A stretch of DNA of 64,000 nucleotides from Mesobacillus harenae. GTDB taxonomy: Bacteria; Bacillota; Bacilli; Bacillales; Cytobacillaceae. The stretch lies in contig NZ_JABUNR010000012.1 in NCBI RefSeq assembly GCF_013343715.1, forward strand, positions 62,001 through 126,000, read 5' to 3'. Positions 39,626-48,724 of this stretch are shown one piece after another. The notes beneath the pieces are model-generated. The model was not told the origin of the DNA. It made no database searches and saw only the letters and a program-made list of their open reading frames with translations. The position numbers and the translations under genes were made by a program. How positions within the stretch are numbered: position 1 is the first letter of the stretch; each line of letters starts with the position of its first letter.

Positions 39626-39647
39626 GTGAATCATGGAGATGATTCAC
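39626..39647. promoter_or_regulatory. Perfect inverted repeat upstream of ctaA
   Basis: GTGAATCAT, GGAG, ATGATTCAC. It lies 77-98 bases upstream of the ctaA start and has no T run, so an operator is more likely than a terminator. Confidence 0.5.
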
Positions 39648-40011
39648 TATATTAAGTTTGTATTTAAACGTTAGCATAATAATGAAATCACTTAATCGAT
39701 AGTACACAATAAATGAGTATTTTACAATACCAATGATTCTCTATATCAAGCAAGTTAAAAAGGTTGAACTCTTGCCAGGACTCTGATAGAAATAGATTTA
39801 GGAATCATTTAGCCAATTCTCTTATCATAAACACTTAGAAGGAAAAAAATGTTATCGTTCAATACATAAAAAAGGATAGGTAATTTAGCGTTTTGTTCTA
39901 AAAAAGACTGAAAATAAAACAGCAAGTCCTTTTTCATTATACTGACTTTCAAAGTACTTCCCTGTTTTAGCAATGGTTTGACACAAAAAAGTCAAATATT
40001 GTTCAAAAAAA

Positions 40012-40020
40012 ATTCACAAA
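40012..40020 (-). promoter_or_regulatory. ResD-box-like site
   Basis: On the minus strand it reads TTTGTGAAT, the published ResD consensus. It lies about 13 bases upstream of a possible -10 TATGAT (40033-40038) for ctaB. Confidence 0.45.
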
Positions 40021-40203
40021 AAAGCCAAGAAGTATGATTTAATAGACATCAAGAGAGTTATTTTTCTACACAAGTATTTAACTGCCTTTTCACGATGTGA
40101 ACAGTGGAAAATCCAGTCACATAAAAACACGCAAAGTCTCTTGACTAAAGCAGAATTGTTGATCGTTTCAAGGTGAACTTTTCTGGATAAAGGAGGAAAA
40201 AAG

Positions 40204-41142
40204 ATGTCTAATTCAAAGGCTTTTAGTGAGGCTGCAATTGAAAACAGTCAGACGGGCCTTGAGGCTGGAATAACGGAAACAACTGCTCTTAAGGATTTTC
40301 TGGCTTTAATAAAGATTGGCATTGTTAATTCAAACTTAATTACTACCTTTACCGGGTTATGGTTAGCACTTCATTTTACTGGGAATCGTTTTCTTGATAA
40401 CTTGGATATAGTCTTTTTTACGTTAATCGGGTCATCGCTTATCATTGCCGGTTCATGCAGCTTGAACAATTATATTGACAGGGATATTGACCCTTTAATG
40501 GAGCGGACAAAAGATAGGCCGACTGTAACAGGGAAAATCCAGCCTGGCAAAGTTGCCTTAATGAGCGGATTGCTTATCGGATCAGGACTAGTGCTTCTAT
40601 TACTAACAACAGTAACTGCTGCGTTAATCGGTGTTATTGGTGTTTTTAGCTATGTTGTGCTATATACGCTTTGGTCTAAACGCCGGTATGTTTCAAATAC
40701 AATTGTCGGCAGTATATCAGGTGCTGTACCCCCGCTAATCGGATGGGCAGCTGTTGATGGAAATCTCAGTCTTATGGCATGGAGCTTGTTTTTAATTGTG
40801 TTTATTTGGCAGCCCCCACATTTCTACGCACTCGCTATGAGAAGAGTAGAAGAGTACCGGGCAGCTGGTATTCCAATGCTGCCTGTAGTAAAAGGTTTTA
40901 AAGCAACAAAGCGCTCTATTATTCTTTGGGTAACTGCATTGCTCCCATTGCCATTCTTACTGATGTCCCTAGGAACACCTTTCCTTATCCTTGCTACTCT
41001 GCTGAATGTAGGATGGCTTGCCTTAGGTCTATATGGCCTAAAATTAAAGGATGACATAAAATGGGCAAAGTTAATGTTTATTTATTCTTTACAGTATTTG
41101 ACGATTATGTTCGTCGCTATGGTAATCGTTACACTTATTTAA
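40204..41142 (+). CDS. ctaB: Protoheme IX farnesyltransferase CtaB
   Basis: Membrane prenyltransferase (UbiA superfamily) of 312 residues that makes heme O from heme B. Active-site motif [19 protein letters not shown] is intact, with a second Asp-rich loop region (YTLWSKRR) and about nine helices. An N-terminal soluble extension of about 35 residues precedes the first helix. GGAGGAAA precedes the ATG. It is the first gene of the rightward cta set. Confidence 0.95.
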   Translation: MSNSKAFSEAAIENSQTGLEAGITETTALKDFLALIKIGIVNSNLITTFTGLWLALHFTGNRFLDNLDIVFFTLIGSSLIIAGSCSLNNYIDRDIDPLMERTKDRPTVTGKIQPGKVALMSGLLIGSGLVLLLLTTVTAALIGVIGVFSYVVLYTLWSKRRYVSNTIVGSISGAVPPLIGWAAVDGNLSLMAWSLFLIVFIWQPPHFYALAMRRVEEYRAAGIPMLPVVKGFKATKRSIILWVTALLPLPFLLMSLGTPFLILATLLNVGWLALGLYGLKLKDDIKWAKLMFIYSLQYLTIMFVAMVIVTLI

Positions 41143-41239
41143 GTCAGGTGATTCTTTCTTATCCATTATCTTATTTGAAAGAATTTATCCATAAATTTTA
41201 CATTTAGAATTTTTTACGAAAGAGGGGTTTTATTAAGCT

Positions 41240-42310
41240 ATGAATTGGCTTGCAAAAGGGCGTTTGTTATCATTGTTTACACTTATGGCGTTAGTTCTCG
41301 CCGGCTGTGGCGAACCATACGTTTCAACGCTAAGACCTGCAGGTGAGGTTGCTCAATCGCAATTTGACCTGATGGTACTAAGCACAGTAATTATGGTTGG
41401 GGTAATCCTTGTTGTAACAGTTATATTCCTTATTGTTATTACAAAGTTCCGCCGCAAAAACGAAAATGAAATTCCAAAGCAAGTTGAGGGAAGTCATAAA
41501 CTCGAGATTCTTTGGACTGTCATTCCTATCTTGTTACTGTTAGTTCTTTCGGTTCCAACTGTAGCTGCAACATTTAAGCTTGCAGATGTATCTCCGATGG
41601 ACAAGGTAAATGAAGAAGGCAAGACTGATGCACTGGTTGTTAATGTCCGTGCTAATCTGTACTGGTGGGAATTTGAATATCCTAACCAGGAAATTATCAC
41701 TGGTCAGGAGTTAGTAGTACCTACCGATGAGAAAGTTTACTTTAATTTAATTGCTTCAGATGTAAAGCATTCATTCTGGGTTCCTTCTGCTGGAGGAAAG
41801 ATGGATACAAATACGGAAAACGTTAACAAATTCTACCTTGAATTTGATGATCAAAAAGCAAATGAAGCAGGAAATCTTTTCTATGGAAAATGTGCAGAGC
41901 TTTGCGGACCATCGCATGCATGGATGGATTTCAAGGTCAAGGCCGTTTCACGTGCAGAGTTTGATCAGTGGGTAGATGATATGCAAACTGCTGAGGAGCC
42001 ACAGGCTGAAACTGCATTAGCTCAGCAAGGGGAAGAAATCTTTAACCAAAGCTGTATTGGATGTCACGCAGTAACACCTCAGGACGGCAGACCAGAGCAG
42101 GCACGGAATGCACCTAACCTTGCAAACTTTGGTGAGCGGTCCCGTATCGCAGGTATCCTTGAACACAATGAAGAAGAATTGAAAAATTGGTTAGATGACC
42201 CTGAAACATATAAGCCTGGCAACAAAATGACCAATACTTACGGAGATTTATCCGATGAGCAGCTTGACGCGCTTACTGAGTATCTAATGGGACTTAAAGT
42301 TCAGGAATAA
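41240..42310 (+). CDS. ctaC: Cytochrome caa3 oxidase subunit II with fused cytochrome c
   Basis: Lipoprotein of 356 residues: lipobox LAGC, two helices (about 40-65 and 85-105), a CuA cupredoxin domain with CAELCGPSHAWM ligands, and a C-terminal cytochrome c domain with CIGCH and a distal Met in KMTN. The fused heme c defines the caa3 type, which takes electrons directly from cytochrome c. AGAGGGG precedes the ATG. It begins the ctaCDEF block. Confidence 0.97.
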   Translation: MNWLAKGRLLSLFTLMALVLAGCGEPYVSTLRPAGEVAQSQFDLMVLSTVIMVGVILVVTVIFLIVITKFRRKNENEIPKQVEGSHKLEILWTVIPILLLLVLSVPTVAATFKLADVSPMDKVNEEGKTDALVVNVRANLYWWEFEYPNQEIITGQELVVPTDEKVYFNLIASDVKHSFWVPSAGGKMDTNTENVNKFYLEFDDQKANEAGNLFYGKCAELCGPSHAWMDFKVKAVSRAEFDQWVDDMQTAEEPQAETALAQQGEEIFNQSCIGCHAVTPQDGRPEQARNAPNLANFGERSRIAGILEHNEEELKNWLDDPETYKPGNKMTNTYGDLSDEQLDALTEYLMGLKVQE

Positions 42311-42342
42311 CAAGGGGAATTGTTTAAAAGGGAGGTAAAATT

Positions 42343-44214
42343 GTGAGTACCTATGCTCAAAAGCAGGGATTCGGCGCAACTATTTGGGACTACCTGACAA
42401 CGGTAGACCATAAAAAAATCGCCATCCTATATCTGATTGCCGGTGGATTCTTTTTTATCGTCGGCGGACTTGAAGCTATGTTTATCAGAATTCAGCTTGC
42501 TGTGCCAAATAACGATTTTGTCAGTGCTGGATTGTATAATGAAATCTTAACTATGCATGGAACGACCATGATTTTCCTGGCTGCGATGCCACTGATTTTT
42601 GCGTTTATGAACGCTGTTATGCCATTGCAAATTGGAGCAAGGGATGTAGCTTTTCCATTCCTTAACTCTTTAGGCTTCTGGTTGTTCTTCTTTGGAGGAG
42701 TGTTTCTTAATCTTTCATGGTTTTTAGGAGGAGCTCCAGACGCTGGGTGGACTTCTTATGCATCATTATCGATAGCATCTGAAGGACATGGTGTTGATTT
42801 TTATGCACTTGGATTGCAGATTTCCGGGGCAGGTACATTAATCGGGGGTATTAACTTCCTCGTAACGATTATCAATATGCGTGCACCAGGTATGACTTAT
42901 ATGAGAATGCCGCTGTTTACATGGTCTACTTTCGTTGTTTCAGCACTAATCTTATTTGCATTCCCGCCCCTTACAGTAGGTTTATTCCTATTAATCTTTG
43001 ACCGTATGTTTGGAGGAAACTTTTTCGATCATACTATGGGAGGAAACACAATTATCTGGGAGCACATGTTCTGGATATTTGGACACCCAGAAGTTTACAT
43101 TTTGATCTTGCCAGCTTTTGGTATCTTTTCTGAAATTTTTGCTACGTTCTCTAGAAAACGCTTATTCGGTTATTCTTCTATGGTCTTTGCGACCGTTTTA
43201 ATCGGTTTCTTAGGATTCATGGTATGGGCTCACCATATGTTCACAACTGGATTAGGCCCGATCGCTAACTCAATCTTTGCTGTAGCAACAATGGCAATTG
43301 CCGTACCGACCGGAATAAAGATCTTTAACTGGATGTTCACGATGTGGGGCGGAAGCATTAAGTTTACAACACCAATGCTTTGGGCAGTAGCATTTATTCC
43401 ATCCTTCGTTGCTGGTGGTGTTACCGGGGTTATGCTAGCTGTTGCAGCAGCTGATTACCAATACCACGATACTTATTTTGTTGTAGCTCACTTCCACTAT
43501 GTAATTGTTGGTGGGGTAGTATTCGCTCTATTTGCAGGAGCGCATTTCTACTGGCCGAAAATGTTTGGAACAATGCTAAATGAATTTTTAGGGAAAATCA
43601 CGTTCTGGTTATTCCTAATTGGATTCCACTTAACATTCTTTATCCAGCATTTCCTTGGCTTAATGGGGATGCAGCGCCGTATTGTATCCTTCCTTCCTGG
43701 CCAAGGCTTTGAAACAGGAAACCTGATTAGTACAGTCGGAGCTTTCTTTATGGCTGTAGCGACAATCATATTATTAATCAATATTATTATGACAACTGTT
43801 AAAAATGAAAGAGTCGGAAATGATCCATGGGGCGATGGACGTACGCTTGAGTGGGCCCTTCCTTCACCACCGCCTTTCTATAACTTTAAGCAGCTTCCGC
43901 TTGTTCGTGGTCTTGATGCTTACTGGCTTGAAAAAATGGAAGGTAAGAAGGGAATGACGCCTGCTGAGCCGCTTGGCGATATCCATATGCCAAACAATTC
44001 CTTCATTCCGTTTGTAATTTCTCTTGGTCTATTTGTTGCAGCATTTGGTGCAATGTACCGTGCTGAGACTGCATGGGGAATTCCTGTCCTGATCATTGGA
44101 TTATTAATTACTCTTGGTTCAATGGCCATGCGTTCTATTAAGGATGACCATGGATACCACATTCATAAAGAAGATTTAATGGATGATGATGATAACAAGG
44201 GGGTAAAGGCATAA
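42343..44214 (+). CDS. ctaD: Cytochrome caa3 oxidase subunit I
   Basis: Catalytic heme-copper subunit of 623 residues. HPEVYILILPAFG holds the CuB His and the His-Tyr crosslink pair, HHMF further CuB ligands, and HFHYVIVGG the heme a and a3 ligands. Fourteen predicted helices, with an extra C-terminal pair typical of Bacillus CtaD. GTG start after GGGAGG. Its stop overlaps the ctaE ATG by one base. Confidence 0.97.
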   Translation: MSTYAQKQGFGATIWDYLTTVDHKKIAILYLIAGGFFFIVGGLEAMFIRIQLAVPNNDFVSAGLYNEILTMHGTTMIFLAAMPLIFAFMNAVMPLQIGARDVAFPFLNSLGFWLFFFGGVFLNLSWFLGGAPDAGWTSYASLSIASEGHGVDFYALGLQISGAGTLIGGINFLVTIINMRAPGMTYMRMPLFTWSTFVVSALILFAFPPLTVGLFLLIFDRMFGGNFFDHTMGGNTIIWEHMFWIFGHPEVYILILPAFGIFSEIFATFSRKRLFGYSSMVFATVLIGFLGFMVWAHHMFTTGLGPIANSIFAVATMAIAVPTGIKIFNWMFTMWGGSIKFTTPMLWAVAFIPSFVAGGVTGVMLAVAAADYQYHDTYFVVAHFHYVIVGGVVFALFAGAHFYWPKMFGTMLNEFLGKITFWLFLIGFHLTFFIQHFLGLMGMQRRIVSFLPGQGFETGNLISTVGAFFMAVATIILLINIIMTTVKNERVGNDPWGDGRTLEWALPSPPPFYNFKQLPLVRGLDAYWLEKMEGKKGMTPAEPLGDIHMPNNSFIPFVISLGLFVAAFGAMYRAETAWGIPVLIIGLLITLGSMAMRSIKDDHGYHIHKEDLMDDDDNKGVKA

Positions 44215-44843
44215 TGCAAGCAGAAGAAAAATTCACGGCTGAAACATGGCCGACTGCGCCTGAACGAGCAACCCTTGAAGGGAAAAATAAATTCTTAGGT
44301 TTCTGGTTATTCTTAGGCGGAGAGACAGTGCTTTTTGCTTCTCTCTTTGCCACCTATCTAGCATTAAAGGATAAGGTACCTAATGCAGAACATACTTTAG
44401 CCAAAGACTTATTCGATCTTCCGCTTGTTTTTGCAGCAACCATGCTTCTTTTAACAAGCTCGTTAACAAGTGTGTATGCTATGCATCATATGAAAAACTT
44501 TAATTTCAAAAAAATGCAATTGTGGCTTGGTGTAACTGTATTGTTAGGGGCTGCGTTCCTTGGTCTTGAAATTTACGAGTTTAATCATTATGTTCATGAG
44601 TATCATCATACTTTTACAAGTAGTGCCTTCGGGACTGCGTTCTATACTTTGGTAGGATTCCATGGAGGCCATGTTGCCTTCGGACTTCTCTGGATTGTTA
44701 CTTTAATGATCCGCAACAGCAAACGGGGATTAAATTTGTATAACGCACCGAAGTTCTATGTAGCAAGCTTATACTGGCACTTTATCGACGTAGTTTGGGT
44801 ATTCATCTTCACGGTAGTATATTTAATGGGAATGGTGGGATAA
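44214..44843 (+). CDS. ctaE: Cytochrome caa3 oxidase subunit III
   Basis: Five-helix membrane protein of 209 residues, with the subunit III features FLGGETVLFASLFATYL and GFHGGHVAFGLLWI and the conserved Glu and His. It overlaps ctaD by one base and lies four bases before ctaF. It stabilises subunit I and the proton-entry region in relatives. Confidence 0.95.
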   Translation: MQAEEKFTAETWPTAPERATLEGKNKFLGFWLFLGGETVLFASLFATYLALKDKVPNAEHTLAKDLFDLPLVFAATMLLLTSSLTSVYAMHHMKNFNFKKMQLWLGVTVLLGAAFLGLEIYEFNHYVHEYHHTFTSSAFGTAFYTLVGFHGGHVAFGLLWIVTLMIRNSKRGLNLYNAPKFYVASLYWHFIDVVWVFIFTVVYLMGMVG

Positions 44844-44847
44844 ACTG

Positions 44848-45183
44848 ATGGCAAATCAACAACCAAACTCAGAAAACCCTAGAATCGACATTGAGTATCG
44901 CCGCAAAAAAAGCACAGAGGAAATGCGCTACCAAATCATTTCCTTCACGTTAATGATCTTTCTAACACTAGTCGCTTTTTTTGCAGTAGGTTATGATGGC
45001 TTTTCCGGCTGGTTTACAGTTCCATTTATTATCCTTTTGGCTGTAATACAGGTAATTTTCCAACTTTACTATTTTATGCACATGAGCCACAAGGGACATG
45101 AAGCACCAGCTCTTTTCTTGTACTCAGGAGTGCTCGTTGGAGCAATCACGCTATTAGCATTCCTAACCATCATCTGGTGGTAA
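44848..45183 (+). CDS. ctaF: Cytochrome caa3 oxidase subunit IV
   Basis: Small subunit of 111 residues with three helices and the conserved motif QLYYFMHMSHKGH of the COX4_pro family. The start ATG follows ctaE by four bases. A modular repeat begins right at its stop codon. Confidence 0.92.
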   Translation: MANQQPNSENPRIDIEYRRKKSTEEMRYQIISFTLMIFLTLVAFFAVGYDGFSGWFTVPFIILLAVIQVIFQLYYFMHMSHKGHEAPALFLYSGVLVGAITLLAFLTIIWW

Positions 45184-45184
45184 A

Positions 45185-45440
45185 AAGAAAAGCGTAGCCA
45201 ACTGTTCAGCTCCGACAAGCGCTGGAGGGGCTGAAGGTGAAGTCGTTCTTTGACTTCATCGGCAGGACCGAAGCGACTCGAGGAGCTAGTCGCTGAAGCT
45301 GGACAAAGAAAAGCGTAGCCGACTGTTCAGAAACGCAGAAACTGGAGACTCCGACAAAGAAGCGTTCTTTGCTTCTGAAGGAGGAGTTGAAGTTTCAAAG
45401 TTTCTAGGAGGCAAAGCTGGACAAAGAAAAGCGTAAACAC
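45185..45440 (+). repeat. Modular hairpin repeat, copy 3 (modules A and B)
   Basis: Starts one base after the ctaF stop codon. Module A arms: AGCTCC (45208-45213) / GGAGCT (45282-45287) and CTG (45231-45233) / CAG (45263-45265), apex TGAAGTC/GACTTCA. Module B arms: AGAAAC (45329-45334) / GTTTCT (45400-45405), ACTCC (45348-45352) / GGAGT (45383-45387), apex GAAGC/GCTTC. Confidence 0.85.
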
Positions 45441-45485
45441 CTTGAAATTAAAATAACAGAGCCAATTAGGCTGACCTTAAACGAG

Positions 45486-45510
45486 AAAATCGGCTTTTAG
45501 CCGGTTTTTT
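45486..45510 (+). terminator. Terminator after ctaF and the repeat
   Basis: CGGCT / AGCCG stem with a three-base loop and a T run, so the ctaB-F transcript would include the whole repeat. Confidence 0.7.
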
Positions 45511-45615
45511 CATTTTGAGAATATATTGTGAAAATATAGGAAATTGTATTCCATTGCAGTTCAATAGTGAGATAGATATAATAAATATAAAGTTCTTAAA
45601 TTGGGGTGAAGTACA

Positions 45616-46518
45616 ATGTCACTTGATATATTTGGTTTTCGTGCCCTTTGGAGTCCCTTCTTTCTGATGGCTCTGATCCTTTTGCTTTCTGGCTACTTTT
45701 TATTGACTGGGAAATACCGAAGTCGGTTTAAGGACAGTGAACCACGAACAATGAAGGAAACAATTCTTTTTACGATTGCTATTGTCTCGCTTTATGTTAT
45801 TAAAGGTTCTCCTGTTGATCTGATGGGTCATATTACCTTTTATTTTCATATGATCCAAATGGCAATTCTGTACTTGGTAATACCGCCGTTGCTTATTAAC
45901 GGAATACCGAAATGGGTTTGGAGGGCGGTCCTGTCAAAACCAATAATAAAGCCTGTATTTCGTTTTATAACAAAGCCGCTAATCGCTTTGATTGTTTTTA
46001 ATGGAGTTTTTTCTCTCTACCATATCCCTTTAGTGTTTGACTTCGTTAAAACGGATATGCTGCTTCATGCTGGATATACCACGTTGCTGTTTATTCTGGC
46101 AATCGCTATGTGGTGGCCATTAATTAATCAGCTTCCAGAATACGAGACGCTAACAGGCCTCAAAAAAGTGGGCTATATTTTTGCAGACGGAATCCTTCTG
46201 ACGCCAGCTTGTGCATTGATCATCTTTGCTGATGCACCTATGTATTCAACTTTTTCTGATCCCAACGCCTGGGCAGAGGCAATGAAACTCTGTGTACCTG
46301 CAGGAACCCTTGCTTCACTTAATCTGAGCGGCCCGGAGATGTTTAGCTCGATGTCGCTTCTTGAAGATCAGCAGCTAGGCGGAGTCCTAATGAAAATCAT
46401 TCAGGAAATCGTCTACGGTATTGTACTGGCTCAGGTCTTCTTTAGTTGGTTTAGAAAGGAGCAGGAAGAATCTGACGCAGAGTTGGCTGCCTACGTTCAA
46501 CCTCAATCAGCTGATTAA
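45616..46518 (+). CDS. ctaG: Cytochrome oxidase assembly factor CtaG
   Basis: Membrane protein of 300 residues with about seven helices and the Caa3_CtaG pattern (HITFYFHMIQMAILYLVIPPLLI, CALIIFADAPMY). In B. subtilis CtaG is needed for active caa3 oxidase, probably in copper insertion. GGGGTGAAG precedes the ATG. It is separated from ctaF by a repeat and a terminator, so it likely has its own promoter. Confidence 0.93.
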   Translation: MSLDIFGFRALWSPFFLMALILLLSGYFLLTGKYRSRFKDSEPRTMKETILFTIAIVSLYVIKGSPVDLMGHITFYFHMIQMAILYLVIPPLLINGIPKWVWRAVLSKPIIKPVFRFITKPLIALIVFNGVFSLYHIPLVFDFVKTDMLLHAGYTTLLFILAIAMWWPLINQLPEYETLTGLKKVGYIFADGILLTPACALIIFADAPMYSTFSDPNAWAEAMKLCVPAGTLASLNLSGPEMFSSMSLLEDQQLGGVLMKIIQEIVYGIVLAQVFFSWFRKEQEESDAELAAYVQPQSAD

Positions 46519-46530
46519 GCTTTAAACTCA

Positions 46531-46562
46531 GAGGCTTATCGGGGTGCCGAGGAGCCTTTTCT
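46531..46562 (+). terminator. Terminator of ctaG
   Basis: AGGCT / AGCCT outer and TCGG / CCGA inner pairing with small internal bulges, then TTTT. Confidence 0.6.
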
Positions 46563-46654
46563 AAAATTGCTGTATGACCTTATTTTATTGATAAATTCAA
46601 CTGAGCCACTAAAATTATTTTGTAATAATATAAGATAGAGAGGATTTACTGAAT

Positions 46655-47119
46655 ATGACTTCCCTACCGATATTACCTACAATCAGTACAACCTTTATTG
46701 TTTTAAGTGCAATTACTGTCGCAATAGGCTGGTGGCAAATTAAGCAAAGAAAGCTAGAGTCGCATAGAAAGACCATGACTTTAGCAGCAATATTTGCTAT
46801 CATATTTTTTATTATTTATGCTTCACGGACGATCTTCGTAGGGAATACGTCATTTGGCGGACCAGATGATATAAAAATCTATTATACAGTGTTTTTAATC
46901 TTTCATATTACTTTAGCCACTTTAGGAGCAATAATGGGAATAACGACATTGTATGCTGGTTATAAAAACAATTTGGAACTGCATAGAAAGATAGGGCCTG
47001 TTACGAGTATAATTTGGTTTTTTACAGCAATAACTGGAGTGGCTGTTTTTCTTCTGCTTTATGTGTTTTATAAAGGCGGAGAAACGACTTCAGTTCTCAA
47101 GGCTATTTTTGGATTTTAA
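46655..47119 (+). CDS. ctaM: DUF420 membrane protein (CtaM/YozB-like)
   Basis: Membrane protein of 154 residues with four helices and conserved His positions (HRKTMTLA, FHITLATLG, LHRKIGP), the DUF420 pattern. Staphylococcus aureus CtaM, the same family, is required for heme-copper oxidase activity; B. subtilis calls it YozB. Lying directly after ctaG supports a role in oxidase assembly. The symbol is by family and context. Confidence 0.82.
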   Translation: MTSLPILPTISTTFIVLSAITVAIGWWQIKQRKLESHRKTMTLAAIFAIIFFIIYASRTIFVGNTSFGGPDDIKIYYTVFLIFHITLATLGAIMGITTLYAGYKNNLELHRKIGPVTSIIWFFTAITGVAVFLLLYVFYKGGETTSVLKAIFGF

Positions 47120-47131
47120 TAGGATAAAAAT

Positions 47132-47160
47132 AGGACTGCATAGGCAGTTCTTTTTTATTT
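47132..47160 (+). terminator. Terminator of the DUF420 gene
   Basis: AGGACTGC / GCAGTTCT stem (one G-T pair) with a four-base loop and six T residues. Confidence 0.85.
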
Positions 47161-47233
47161 ATTTTTTTAAAAGGATTTTAACGTATTTTAGCGAAAATTT
47201 AAATGATAGAATCTGAATCGAGGGAGCATTATT

Positions 47234-48409
47234 ATGGAAATAAGGGTCTTAAAAGAAGAGAATTATCTTGAGTCCTTAAAATTATCGGAGTATGCTTTTC
47301 AATACGAGGTTGCGCCTGAAGATGTGGAGGGGAGACTGGAAAAACTCACAAAGCACCACATTTTAGGGATATATGAAAATGAGCAGGAACTTGCTGCAAA
47401 GCTGCATATTCTTCCGTTAAAAGTATTTATTGCCGGAAAGGAATGGCTTATGGGTGGAATTGCCGGAGTGGCAACCTATCCAGAGTTTCGCAGAAAAGGC
47501 TATGTAAAAGAACTATTAATCGAGTCACTAAAAGTTATGAAAGAAAAAAAACAAGTAGTTTCCTTTTTACATCCTTTTGATATTTCCTTTTACCGGAAGT
47601 TCGGTTGGGAGATGATCGCGGATATAAAGAATATGACAGTCAGCAAAAATGATCTGCGCAGGCTAAAAGCATCTAATGGCCACATTAGCAGATTTAAAAA
47701 GGAAGGCCATTTGGTGGAAATAGAAGAAGTGTACACTAAGTTTGCTAAAGCCTTCTCTGGGACACTTGTACGGGACCAGTACTGGTGGATTAACCATGTT
47801 TATAGCAATCTTACTGCAGCGGTTTATTTTAACGACAGCAAAGAGGCTGAGGGGTATATTTTATACAGTGTAAAAAACCAGCAAATGGAAGTCCATGAAT
47901 TTGTTTCTCTAAACCAGGAGGCTAAGAAGAATCTCTGGAATTTCATATGTCAGCATGATTCCATGGTTGAAAAGGTAAAATTCTATTTACCTGCACACGA
48001 CCAGCTTAATTATTTACTGTCACAGCCGAAACAGGATATTAGCTCATATCCTTATTTTATGGGGAGAATTGTTGATGTTGAAAGTTTCTTGAAAGATTAT
48101 CCGATAGCACAAACAACAGGAAAGGTTTTCTTGCATGTTAATGATGAATTTGCTCCTTGGAATACAGCAACTTATTTATTGAATGAAGGAGAGGTAAGAA
48201 CCTTTCGGGAAAAAGCTGGGAGCTCGTGCAGCCATCCGCCCAAAAAGGGTCTAAGCCTGGATATCAACACCCTGTCCGCAATTCTGCTTGGGTACAAACG
48301 TCCCTTAGAATTATACGAACTAGGCTTTATAAGTGGGCCAAAACAAGAGGCAGAAGAGTTAGAACAGAAAATTCCTGTCCAAAAATCACTATTTTACGAT
48401 TTCTTTTAG
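47234..48409 (+). CDS. Eis-like N-acetyltransferase
   Basis: Protein of 391 residues with Eis/enhanced-intracellular-survival architecture: an N-terminal GNAT domain (GGIAGVATYPEFRRKGYVKELL as the acetyl-CoA motif), a second degenerate GNAT part (about 150-285) and an SCP2-like C-terminal domain ending in the C-terminal carboxylate region FYDFF. Family members acetylate aminoglycosides, lysines or other amines; the substrate here is unknown. GAGGGAG precedes the ATG. Confidence 0.82.
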   Translation: MEIRVLKEENYLESLKLSEYAFQYEVAPEDVEGRLEKLTKHHILGIYENEQELAAKLHILPLKVFIAGKEWLMGGIAGVATYPEFRRKGYVKELLIESLKVMKEKKQVVSFLHPFDISFYRKFGWEMIADIKNMTVSKNDLRRLKASNGHISRFKKEGHLVEIEEVYTKFAKAFSGTLVRDQYWWINHVYSNLTAAVYFNDSKEAEGYILYSVKNQQMEVHEFVSLNQEAKKNLWNFICQHDSMVEKVKFYLPAHDQLNYLLSQPKQDISSYPYFMGRIVDVESFLKDYPIAQTTGKVFLHVNDEFAPWNTATYLLNEGEVRTFREKAGSSCSHPPKKGLSLDINTLSAILLGYKRPLELYELGFISGPKQEAEELEQKIPVQKSLFYDFF

Positions 48410-48724
48410 GTCTTACATAATTATCTAGGACTTTTCAATTATCAGCAAGAGGTATCGAGAGGACGTCTTTCGGTGCTTTTTTTATAGAATTACAAAGAGA
48501 AAGAATTGCTCCCGCTCCAAAACACTCTTTACAGGAGCCTAAGGGAAGCAGCAAAGAATCCGTTCTTAATTTTTCTGCGGAAAACGTCCACCAGCAGGAT
48601 TAAGTTAACGGTGCCTGCTCATAAGGTCATACATTAAAAAAATGACTGTAGACAAACTCGAAATTCTTCGGGTTATGTCTACAGTCAGTCTGAGCAGATC
48701 AGTTTTTAATCTGTTTTGTATTTC
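48410..48724. other. Convergent intergenic region
   Basis: 315 bases with the terminator of the leftward permease at 48634-48686 and a weak hairpin near 48507-48550 (GCTCC / GGAGC). No gene seen. Confidence 0.5.
48634..48686 (-). terminator. Terminator of the AI-2E-type permease gene
   Basis: GACTGTAGACA (48644-48654) and TGTCTACAGTC (48676-48686) with an inner partial stem. On the minus strand it is followed by A and seven T residues. Confidence 0.88.

Larger units (their letters stand above)
39550..40203. other. Divergent ctaA / ctaB regulatory region
   Basis: About 650 bases, AT-rich, with no ORF of merit. It contains a perfect 9-bp inverted repeat (39626-39647), TTGACA at 39978, and a ResD-box-like sequence at 40012-40020. 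It should carry both promoters. Confidence 0.6.

Noticed and set aside
48507..48550. GCTCC / GGAGC hairpin downstream of the Eis-like gene
   Set aside because: Long loop, mismatches and no T run; too weak to call a terminator or RNA.
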